Part shown: positions 53,870 to 64,000 of the stretch, piece by piece
Layout of the letters: each line of letters opens with the position of its first letter
How positions within the stretch are numbered: position 1 is the stretch's first letter
Source of the DNA: Atherix ibis
Taxonomy: Eukaryota > Arthropoda > Insecta > Diptera > Athericidae
Assembly: GCA_958298945.1 (NCBI GenBank)
Contig: OY282610.1
Coordinates: 67,205,088 to 67,269,087, forward strand
Length of the DNA stretch: 64,000 nt
Reading direction: 5' to 3'
The notes under the pieces: generated by a model
Told to the model about the DNA's origin: nothing
The model's database searches: none
Seen by the model: the letters and a program-made list of their open reading frames with translations, nothing else
Program-made: the position numbers and the translations under genes

Positions 53870-55050
53870 CCATTGACTCGTAGTTATTATTATGCTAGGT
53901 CGTTAACATGGAGTTTTGATCGTCAAGACAAAGCGTTTATCTTTGAAATAATGTGTTGATTGTCACTATAAGCCACTAATCATTAACATAAAGTATTGAT
54001 TACCCAAATAATATAAGACCTTGATTGTCAACATTAAATGTTAATTATTAAAATAAGACAATGATTGTATAAAAAGGTACATTTTATTACAATAAGACTT
54101 TGATCGTCAAAGCAAAACGTTGATCATCATCCTAAGCCGCTGATCATAAATTTTAGATATTGACCGCCAAGATAAGATAAAAAGTCTATCATCTTCTAAT
54201 ATATGCGATTATTATTCGTCATAAAAGAAATTGCTGATCATCATCAAACACCATTGATCGCCAAGTTATGCTATTGATCACAAATATACGACTTTGGTCA
54301 TCAACATAAAGCGTTGGTCAACCATCTTTTTATTTGTATTTATTAGCATTATAAGTCCTTGATCGCCAAAAAAAATATTCATCATAAGCTACTGATCGTT
54401 AATATTTAAAAAAATTAGTCGCAAAAGTACAATAATGATTGTTAAAATATGCTATCGAGCGTTAACAAAAGATAAGATATTGATCGTCAAGATAAGACAA
54501 TAATCATATATTGTACACGTATATTAGGTACATCCGTCAAAAGAAGCCGTTGATCGTCAAAACAAATTGCTGATCGTCACCAAACGCCATTGATTGTCAA
54601 GCTCAATATATGACCTTGAACGTCAACATAAGCCAATGATAATTAACATTTGTCGTCAAAATAAGACAATGATCGTCAATCTTAGCTGTTGATCAACAGT
54701 ATAAGATCTTGATGGTCAACATAAAATATTGTTCAACCAATTTTTTATTGGTATTTACCGGCATTATAAGTCCTTGATCGCCAAAAAATTGTTTGATAGT
54801 CATTATAAGTCACTGATCATCAATATGAAATCTTGATCGTCATCATAAGCCATCGATCGTCAAGCTAAGCTACGAGTATTGATCGCCAATAAAATGCATT
54901 GATTGTCAGCATAAAAAAAATGATCGACACATAAGGCTATAATCGTGACCGTAGGATCTTATTATTCAAAATAAACTCTTGATCGTGAATAAAAGACCTT
55001 GATCGTTGGCAATATAAAAGCTGATCTCTAACATCAGGTATTGATCAATT
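53870..55050. repeat. Degenerate ~20-bp repeat field, TTGATCGTCAACATAAG type
   Basis: Over about 1.2 kb the motif TTGATCGTCAA followed by a-c-ATAAG-a-c recurs every ~19-25 bp in diverged form, all in the same orientation. GATC and TGATCGTC are strongly enriched. No ORF. Confidence 0.88.
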
Positions 55051-55059
55051 GTCTGAGAT

Positions 55060-56400
55060 ACTATGTATTTGTACAATGGTTCACTAAAATCACACCATTC
55101 TAAATAGCAAACTGATCTGTTTCACATCACATACTCTTAGTTAAAAAAAATTTTTGGATTTGTAAAAATTTGTAATCGTTCTCTTATATTAAAAACTATT
55201 AATCAATAACATATTAACTGAAATGCATATAAAATTTATAAAAGAAAAACCAATTAGGACAACTAAGAAACAAATTGAATTTTCGAAATTTGATCGCATT
55301 TATGATTGTTATTTAGAAAGTCGTTTATCTTTTAGTTATAATTTTTATTTACTAAAATAAAATCGAAAGTATTTTGCGTATTGTCCTGAATACATTGATT
55401 GGGGGTCAACTATGATCGTATAGATTTGCCATCTGCTTAACAACTTGTCGCCGCCATCCAGTGAACTTGCTAAACAGAGAAAGTCACACCAATAACATAA
55501 AGCCATGCTCGAGTGTGGGTCTATTTTGTCTAAAGACTACGAGAACCGAAGACTTCCACAATAACCTAATAGAGGTCAGTGTATTCAAAATGGTGTGTCT
55601 AGTAAATATTTTAGGAAATTTACAAATAAAAACAAATTATGATAGTATATTTTGGGAAGAGAAAAATATCGAAATTTGAATATTTTTTTCTCGAACAATA
55701 CGCCATCTGGTTGATTTGAACAAAAGTTAACATTAAGTAAATTTTTTTTTTTTTTTAATTTTTAAATTTTTTTTTTTTCAATAAATTTTAATTAATAATG
55801 ATAAAAATTGTCACAAGGAAACGATGACTTTACTATTGACAAGACGAATCGGAATATACGGAATTTTTTTAGAATTGATTGAAAACGATTCGTTGAAAGA
55901 TCAAAAGGAATTGAAATCGATCTGGTACGACGCCGTGCCAAACAAATAAATTCAATTGATTCCAATTGAAATATTGATGCATGGCCATATATTGGGGAAA
56001 AAAATTTCAGAAAGTTCAAGAACAACAAACACCACAAATTGATTATGAAAACAAATAATTTCATTTTGAATTTTACTTTTAATTTCTTAGCATTTATTTG
56101 ATTACTCGTATTTTGAAATTTTATTGATGACGCCGACAGTGAGAACATTTGATATGGCGTACGTGGCGGAGATATCGAACTAATCATTATTTAGTGTCGT
56201 TTCTAAAGCTTCAATTCCATTTTGATAAAGAGGATACTTATATGAAGCTGAAATTGTTTGTATATTTTTCTAATAGTTAAATGTACGCATATCGTAGACA
56301 ATAACAAAAAGATTTAGTCGAATACTTGTATTTTTAATGTTAAAAAAATTTTAGACAATTTATTCAGTTCATAATTCAATAAAAAGTTCGATGATCAAAT
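55060..56400. other. AT-rich spacer
   Basis: No gene recognised. A less AT-rich patch lies at 55400-55600. The minus ORF 55792-56187 has a hydrophobic segment but no family resemblance. Confidence 0.45.
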
Positions 56401-58480
56401 CGGTTTATGTGCATTTTTCAGGCGACTTCTATTTTCGAAGGGAATTTTTTTGTTAAGAAATTTTTTTTTTAAACCAAATTATTTAAGAAAATTTTCTCTA
56501 GAAGAAGCTCTTTTTTATTGATTTTATTTTTAATTTTTAATTGCTTTTTTTCAAAGTGACTATTCGTAAGACAATTTTTGCAAGCCAAATATTTTTACTT
56601 AAGTTTTTTAAAATAAACTATTTTAAGCGAATTTTTCTTAGATATTTTTTACAAACATTTTTTTCTGAAGTAATTTTACTAAATCGTATTTTTTTATATT
56701 TTCTAACATATGTCATTTTTTACAGCAAGTTTTTTTAAAAATATTTTTTTTTAATGCCAAATTTTTGAATGTAATTATTTATAGAAGATTTTTTAAGGCA
56801 AATTTTCACAAATCATACATTTTAAGAGGTGAATTATTAACAGCCAATTTGTGTAGATTTTCTTTCTACGGATTTTTTTTTAAAAACTATGTTTGCAATG
56901 TGAATTTCTTAAAACTGAATGAAGCAATTGCTTTTAAAGCATATAAAATTAGAACTTTGAAAAAATTCAATCTTAACAATGTTTTTGTATTTAATTTTTT
57001 GCAGCGAACTAATTTTTTTTTTAGAGCATTTTTAAATGGTAAATTTTTAACAGGAAATTTTTTTGAAGTTCTTTTTTGTTGATTATTTTTTAAAAGTAAG
57101 TTTTCAATATGAAATTTCTTAAACTAAATTTTTCTGTTCTTTCTGGGCAATTTTTACGAGGCGAATATTTTTACTTAAATTTTTTTAAGTAAATTTTTTT
57201 TCCGAAAAACTTTTTTAAGCAAATTTTTTTTAACGAAGATTTTTCCTAACGTCATTTAAATAAAGCCCATTTTTTATATGTTTTGTATTATTTTTAAAGC
57301 GATTTTTTTTTCAAATAATTTTTCAAGGTAATTTTTCAACGGAATTTTTGTGGTAATTTTTTTTAAGTGGATATTTTTAAGGCAATTTTTGTAAAGCGAA
57401 AATATTTTAAGAAATTTTGTAATGTAAATCTTTTGAGATAAATATTTTGCATGAGTATTTTTTTAATTTTTAAAATAGTTTTGAAAGAGGATTTTTGTAA
57501 AATAAGTTTTAAAAATAGTTTTTTATATTTTCAGATTTCTTCAATACAGTTAATTTTTTGTAAGGGGTAAATTTTGTAGTATTTTTTTTTTTCATTAATT
57601 TTTGTAAAAAAAAATGAATTTTCTTAAATAATTTTTTTACTACATATTTTTTTTAAAGTTATATTTTTAATGTGAACATTTTTAAGGCAAATATGCTCAA
57701 GCGAATAATTTTTAAGTAATTTTGCCAACTAAATTTGTTTATATTTTTAATTTAATTTTTTATCACCGATTTTATTGGAATTGTTTTCTTTTTACAAGGA
57801 AATTTCTTTAAATTAAGTTTGGTTGAATCAAATTTTTTAAGCAGTGAATATTTGTTAAAAAAAATATTCTAAGATGCGGTTTTTTTGGAATTTTTAAAAA
57901 AAAAATCATTTTTAAAAGTAAATTCTTCTCAAACTGATTATTTCCAAAAAAAAACAAAGTTTTGAAAGTAAGTTTTTAATGTAAGATTTTTTAAGATCGA
58001 TTTTTTAATATTAGGATAAATATTTTTGAGGTTAATTTTTTCAAGGTAAATATTTTTTTAGGCCATTAATTTTTAAAACGAAAAATCTTTTAATTTTTTT
58101 AGATCATACATTAAAGCAAATTGATGTGAGATAACTTTTTTTAAAAGGGATTTTTTTTTAATCGGATATTTTCAGGTAAATTTCTTAAAAGAAGCAAATT
58201 TTTCATATAATTTTTGGTAATTTTTTAAAGTGAATTTCTTATGGCAGTTTTTATAATTACGAATTTTTGTAACACGATTTATTGAGAGTAAATATTTTTC
58301 ATTTAAACAATTTAAATGGACTTTTTTAATTATAAGATTTAATAAAAGGAATTTTTTTAAAACAAATTTTTAAGGTAAATTTATCCGGACTGCATATTTT
58401 TTGTAAATTTTTGAAAGTAAATCGTTTTTTGGTAATTTTTTTTAAAGGCGAATTTTTTTCCCTCAAATTATTCGAATGGA
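56400..58480. repeat. T-rich degenerate repeat field (TTTTTTAAG(G/C)(C/G)AA type)
   Basis: About 2 kb of strand-biased T-rich DNA with irregular recurrence of AATTTTTTTAAGGCAAATTT-like units 20-40 bp long. ORFs in it are spurious. Confidence 0.65.
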
Positions 58481-59980
58481 TAAAGATTTCCGTGTAATAA
58501 AGTTAGGTTATGCTGAGATCGATAAACTGCAGATCCTCACAGTGGAAATGGGTCATTATCTAGGCTCAGGTTAGATTCGGCAGGCCTAGGTTGTATTGAT
58601 AATTTAATAAGAAGGACATTTTCAAGTGGATTTTTGTAAATACTAGTAAACTTATAAATTATTCGATATTAAACAATTTTAGTGATTGGACTTGAATATG
58701 TCTTCAATTAGATACGTTTCACATTTAACAATGAACTAAATATTAAAGAAAAACTATACCTAACATAATCAAACTATTCCGTTTCCGTTTTTGAAGATTT
58801 TTTTCTTTTGAGATAATATTTTTTTCTGTAGTTAATTATCATGTCATCTTATTTGCATATAAGAGAATGGTTGTTTCGAAAAAATCACCTGTGCACGTGA
58901 TGCGCCATCATTTTTTAGCGACGAAATCAAAAGCGGTTTTTTGAACAAGTTTCCAAAAACAATTTTCCATATAAATATATTTTGCAGAAGAGACTCTTTT
59001 AGTCATAAATAACATAAAGTAATTTTTTTTTATTTCCATATATTTTTTCTTCATTTTTACGGTATTAAAGCTTTTTATTAATATGGAAAGTTTTCTTCTT
59101 CTTATTATTATTATTATTATAAAGTTTTTGTTTTGATATTAATAAATTTTTATAGGAATAATTTATAGTAGAATAGGATGCCATATGACTCAGACGAATA
59201 GAATTTTTTTTTTCAAACTGGTTCCATTTGTGAAGTCCCAATAAAAATTGGAATTGTCGTAAAGTTTTATATTATCGGAAATGTTGTTGTGAGTTTCGAG
59301 CAAATTAACCTGTTAGGGTATTTTAATTTGTGCGCTTTTTAGTACTTTTTGGAGTTTTTTAAAGTTTTTGTTATTTCTTTAAACTTGCTTTTCTACTTTA
59401 ATTTTGTTTACAAAATTTTCCTACTACGATTCAATATATAAACAAAATCATTTAATTACGTTTCTAGAAAAAATAAATACTCTCAGTTTTGATATTAGAA
59501 ATTAAAACTTTTATATATGCCAAAAAAAAAAAAAAATACTGAAAAGAAATTTTAAGAAAACTCCTTAAACTGAATGGAAATTTAATCTTTCTCTACAAGT
59601 GATGCAAAAATTCCTATAAAAATATTAAAATAAATATTTAAAAAATAATTTTATGGTATTTTTAATAAATTAAAAAGAAATTCAATAAAATATATAATTT
59701 TTAAAAAAAATAATTTTATTTAATAAAAGAGCATTTATTTAATTTACTCTATTTTTGATCATATCACAAGCTGAATTATAAATAATAATCTCATTAAAAT
59801 CACTTTTACTTATTTTTAAATGTAACTTATTTTTTTGAGATCATTATAATTTTGGCAACAACTTTAGGTACTATAGGCATTTTTTTTTAGCTCACACACC
59901 ATTTCACTGAATACATTTTAATTGAATATTTTCATATATCATATAATGACTTAAAATGATAATATTATTAATTGTAGATA
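58481..59980. other. AT-rich spacer
   Basis: A short balanced-composition stretch at 58490-58600 stands out from the T-rich surroundings but matches nothing I know. No gene. Confidence 0.45.
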
Positions 59981-60054
59981 CTTAACCCCAAAATTATTAT
60001 ATAAGAAATATTTTTCATTCTAATGGATCCAATGATCACTTGAATATCATTTCA

Positions 60055-60145
60055 ATATTTGCTGGTGTTCCACAAGGAAGTATAGTTAGTCCTATTCTCT
60101 ACAACGTATAAACTTCAGATATTCCTATTTGTTTTCAAAAAGTAC
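60055..60145 (+). mobile_element. Short Jockey element B fragment (RT motif B)
   Basis: FAGVPQGSIVSPILYNV, stop, TSDIP matches element B (AGVPQGSILGPILYNIYTHD IP at 23075-23145). A relic about 90 bp long. Confidence 0.75.
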
Positions 60146-60171
60146 AAAATCAACATATATAAATATTAGTA

Positions 60172-60296
60172 GCCCCCAGACTTTAAGTCCGTAAGTTCAG
60201 ATTGGTTTTATTAGAGCATTTTATATATGATATTTTTTTAAATATAAAATGCCCTACTAAAACCAATTTGAACTTACGGACTTAAACTCTAGGGGC
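60172..60296. mobile_element. 125-bp TA-flanked foldback MITE
   Basis: Arms of about 55 bp (from GCCCCCAGACTTTAAGTCCG and, inverted, to CGGACTTAAACTCTAGGGGC) pair with about six mismatches around a ~15-nt AT loop. TA lies on both sides (60170-60171, 60297-60298), the target duplication of Tc1/mariner-class elements. Confidence 0.85.
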
Positions 60297-60298
60297 TA

Positions 60299-61795
60299 GT
60301 AAGCAAACTAGAACTCTGAGACTATGTCGCATTGTACGGACAGGATAAACATTAATGAGCATTTATCGCCATACCTTCTTCAAATCATTTAATATTAATT
60401 TCTATTAACTTTTTTTTGCCAACTATTATAAATATTAACTTATAGTTCGTAATATTTTCGATGGTAAAATAAATTAGCCTATAGAAAAATTGACAGTCTA
60501 CAAAAAGAACACAAAGAAAATCCCTAACGGAAAAAACAACAAAAAACCCAGTACAATTCGTTTCTCTTTAGAATTCTTACAATTGTTTACTCATTTTATT
60601 CACTATAAATAAATTAAAAAACAGCTCAAATAATTTTTTACTAATATTTTAACATTCTATGGTATGATTAATATTTATAAGAAAAATTTAAAAATAAATA
60701 TTGCCGTTAGGCTTTTAAAAGTACTGCAACCATAACACATAACGCCATCTGGTGACATAACAAGTAATTCGTGTTTAAGTAGAAAATTTAAATTTTTTTT
60801 AAGATTCTAAGATATTATCAATCTAAAAACTTTACTGACAATAATAAAATAATAAATCTTTTAGTTAATTATGGTATATTTAAAATGACTCAAAAAAAAA
60901 ACACAAAAAATTAGATCAAAAGTTGAAGACGATTTTTTCTTAGTCATTCGTGACAAAAGATTTTCTTTTCAGGACAATAACATAAAAATTCTCAATTTTA
61001 CTATAATAATGATGGGAAAAATAAGAAAAAAAAATAAAAAAAAAAGTATGTTATATACAAGTTCATGTAAAAGAAAAGTAAATTCCATTTCTCTTCTGCT
61101 AATAAATATTAATTTTTACTATTTTAACATATTTTTAATTAATGATAAAAAATTACATAATCAAAATAATTCAATATTGATAAATGAATTCGGTTGTTTA
61201 ATTTAGCTTTATTTATTTATTTACATACTATTTTCTGATTCAGAGTCATTTTATGGTTTTGGGGAGCTGATGTTGGTGAAAAATGGGAACCATTTATAGA
61301 AAAAAAATCAGGTGTGAATATCGAAGTAGTCAGAAGAAAATTTCTTTTTTTTCTTGAGCTTCTAATGCGCTAAATAATATAAATTAAATTTAAGAAAACC
61401 CATGACAGTAAATAGTAGAAAATAATCGATAAATTTAAATTAACGTTAAGAATTATTTAATTAAATATTTTTAATATTTTAATTTGAAATATAAATAGAA
61501 GAAAAAGTGAAGTAAAATTTCCAGTTCCGTAGAAAAAAATTCCTTGTGCTTAAAAGAAAAATAAATGCCAAAAAAAAACACTCATGTGAAGTATTTATTT
61601 TTTTCTTGCACTTTTCCCAACAATTTCAATAATTAAAAATTACAAAAAATTTTCTTTTTCTTTTAAAAAAGTTGTACAAGAAAATAAGTAAACAAAACTG
61701 GTAAATTCCCATTTTCCCGAACGTTTTTGATATTTAAACGGATAAATAGTAACTGAAATTTAAATAATTCAAAACATGTTAATTTAAATAAAAAA
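60299..61795. other. AT-rich spacer
   Basis: No genes or clear repeats. Poly-A/T runs give short meaningless ORFs. Confidence 0.5.
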
Positions 61796-62960
61796 GAAAG
61801 GTTTTTTTTTAAAAAAGCGATATTTAATAAGAAAAATTCTAAAAAAGCAAAATTCAATAAGAAAAATTCAATAAGAAAAATTCAACAAGAAAAATTCAAT
61901 TAAAAAAAATGCAAAAACAAATTCAAAAAAAAAATTTCAAAAAAAATAAAAATTCAAATAGTGAAATTTAATAAGAAAAATTTATCAACAAAAATTTTAT
62001 CAACAAAAATTCTATAAGAAAAATTCAAAGAGCAAAAAGCAATAAGAAAAATTCAATAAGAAAATTGAATGAAAAAAATTCAAAAAAAGAAACTCAGAAA
62101 TTCAAAAAAAATTCTAGAAAAAATTAAAAAAGAAAACATTAAAAAAATAATTTTTAAAAGAAAAATTCAAAAAGCGAAATTTAATAAGAAAAATTTAATA
62201 AGAAGAATTCAACAAGAAAAATTCAATAAAAAACAAGCAAAAAGAAAAAATTAAAACAAAAAATTTCAAAAAAGAAAAATTCACAAAGCAAAATTCAATT
62301 AGAAAAATTCAAAAAGAAAAATTCAATTAAAAAAAATGCAAAAAAGGAAATTCAAATAAAACATTTAAAAAAAAATAAAAATTTAAAAAGTGAAATTTAA
62401 TAAGAAAAATTTATCAACAAAATTCAACAACAAAAATTGTATAAGAAAAATTCAATAAGAAAAATCAATAAGAAAATTGAATGAGAAAAATGCAAAAAAA
62501 AGAAACGCAGAAAGAAAAATTCAAGAAAAAAATTCCAAAAAAAATTCATAGAAAAAATTAAAAAAGAAAACATTAAAAAAAAAATTAATAAAAGAAAAAT
62601 TCAAAGAGCGAAATTTAATAAGAATTCAACAAGAAAAATTCAATAAAAAAAAGGCAAAAAGAAAAAATTAAAACAAAAAATTTCAAAAAAGAAAAATTCA
62701 CAAAGCAAAATTCAATAAGAAAAATTCAACAAGAAAAATTCAAATAAAAAAATGCAAAAACAAATTCAAATAAAAAATTTCAATAAAAATAAAAATTCAA
62801 AAAGTGAAATTTAATAAGAAAAATTTAATAAGAAAAATCAATAAGAAAATTGACTGAGAAAAATTTATTAAAAAATTAAAACGAAAAAAATTGAAAAAAA
62901 ATTTCAAAAACGTAAAATTAAAAAGAGGAAAATTCAATAACCAAAAATACAAAAAGGAAA
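61795..62960. repeat. A-rich minisatellite, AGAAAAATTCAAT type, with ~430-bp higher-order copies
   Basis: Units of about 13-14 bp (AAGAAAAATTCAATAAG and variants). Larger blocks repeat: about 62157-62310 and 62590-62725 share the same order of variants (AGCGAAATTTAATAAG, AACAAAAAATTTC, TTCACAAAGCAAAATTC). Strongly purine-biased plus strand. Confidence 0.88.
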
Positions 62961-64000
62961 TTTAGTAGTAAAATTTCAGAAAGCCCAAAATTGCAAAAAT
63001 AATACAATAATTGTACAAGAAGCAGAAAAACTCAAGAAAATCAAAAATTAATAAGAAATGTCCAAAAGTTTTTCAATTTACATTAATTTTGTTTTTCTTT
63101 GTTTATTTTTTAATTTGAATTTCTGAAATGAATGGAAAAAAACAAGAAAAATATAGAAAATAGAAAATTTTTAACTAAAATTTAAAAGAAAAAAACCACT
63201 AACCAAGTTATCCCCTTTCCCCCTACAGGCAACCCTCATCAATCAAATCGTGAATTTTTTCTCCCAATTCCCCTGAGTACTCATATTTACGAATGGTTTA
63301 ACGAGTCAGTCTGCCCATTTATCCGTGAAATTTTTTAACTCCGTCTAAGTTTTTACAATTTCAATTTGAATTCCATCCGAATCGGAAATAGAGTGTTTTT
63401 TTTTAAATTTTTTTTTTTTTAAGTTGGTAGTTATTGTTGTCATTTCAGCTTCTTTTCTTTCTTTTTGGGTATTTTTAGTTATTATAATTAATTTTATTAT
63501 TTTTTTCCTGGCAGTTTTATAACAACTTTTGATTTGGTGGAGGAGATGCGGGTTTGGGGTAGGAGTCTTCTTATGTGTCTACCTGTCCATATTTCCGAAA
63601 ATTTGTGTACTTTGAAACGCTTCAATGCGTTCTTAAAAAAATTTCTTGCAGTTTTTCGTTTTGCCTTTTTTTGTAAATTTGTAATTATTTTTTGAATTTT
63701 TCTTTTTCTTGTAGTTTAGACGTTCTTAATTCGCATATAAATGATTATGAAATTTTATAAAATAGCCCAATTTAATAGTATTTTAGTTTGTTGTTGTTGA
63801 TATTCTGGAGAGAATTTTTTTTTTTTAATTTTTATATCAATAAAAATTACAAATTATATGAGAAGTTACTAATTTGTTTTTATTATTTGGAATTTTTGCT
63901 AGAATCGTTGGTATTTGTTTGGTTTTTTTTTTTTTTTTTGATTTCCGATCAGTGAGCGTGCATTGGTATTGGATTGACTGGGGTGGATAGGAATTTATTG
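62961..64000. other. AT-rich spacer to window end
   Basis: A patch at 63200-63330 has more balanced composition and a polypyrimidine-CTACAG|G context near 63228 that could be a splice acceptor, but no coding exon can be supported. The rest is T-rich. Confidence 0.4.

Noticed and set aside
55792..56187. 131-codon minus ORF
   Set aside because: AT-driven, no family resemblance, no splice or start context.
56541..57082. Phe-rich plus ORFs
   Set aside because: Products of the T-rich repeat field.
62069..62254. Lys-rich plus ORF
   Set aside because: Product of the A-rich minisatellite.

Overview
The window is AT-rich animal nuclear DNA, almost certainly from an insect and most likely a fly (Diptera). 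Reasons: spliced genes with some very short introns (61-105 bp), AATAAA signals, many Tc1/mariner relatives, Jockey- and R1-type non-LTR retrotransposons, Gypsy remnants, and a 5S rRNA fragment close to the insect sequence. The species assignment is inference; no search was possible.

Two host genes can be supported. (1) On the plus strand, eight exons between 1771 and 11574 join in phase into the C-terminal 601 residues of a cysteine-rich secreted protein. It has four G-x-W/Y modules, a Ser/Thr-rich stalk and a hydrophobic tail typical of GPI anchoring; the signal-peptide exon is not certain. (2) On the minus strand, four coding exons between 46263 and 38186 encode a complete 529-residue major facilitator superfamily transporter. 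Both genes have one large intron filled with transposon debris.

Between them lies a repeat-rich block. 12.78-16.39 kb is a 26-bp satellite with higher-order structure. It runs directly, and in frame, into the gag-like ORF of a Jockey-type retrotransposon. That element (16.39 to about 24.77 kb) is split by two datable insertions: a 5'-truncated R1-clade element with a 14-bp target duplication, which itself carries a 543-bp TA-flanked DNA transposon, and a second Jockey-type element with a 13-bp duplication and A-rich tail. A mariner copy abuts its 3' side. Next come a ~180-bp tandem repeat (26.7-28.1 kb), another Jockey fragment, a Tc1 remnant, a mariner remnant, a Gypsy pol remnant with a mariner next to it, and a 117-bp tandem repeat (36.3-37.8 kb).

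Downstream of the transporter (46.3-64 kb) I see no host gene. It holds a 618-bp Helitron-like element, a Gypsy remnant, two remnants of a LINE family ending in (TGA)n, a composite 5S/tRNA-like element flanked by 18-bp direct repeats, a GATC-rich ~20-bp repeat field, T-rich and A-rich degenerate repeats, and a 125-bp TA-flanked foldback element.

Every transposase and reverse transcriptase seen carries stops, frameshifts, deletions or lost catalytic residues, so none looks autonomous now. The most unusual items are the satellite-to-gag in-frame junction, the 5S/tRNA composite element, the perfect 37-bp hairpin at 8239-8334, and the multi-module G-x-W gene.
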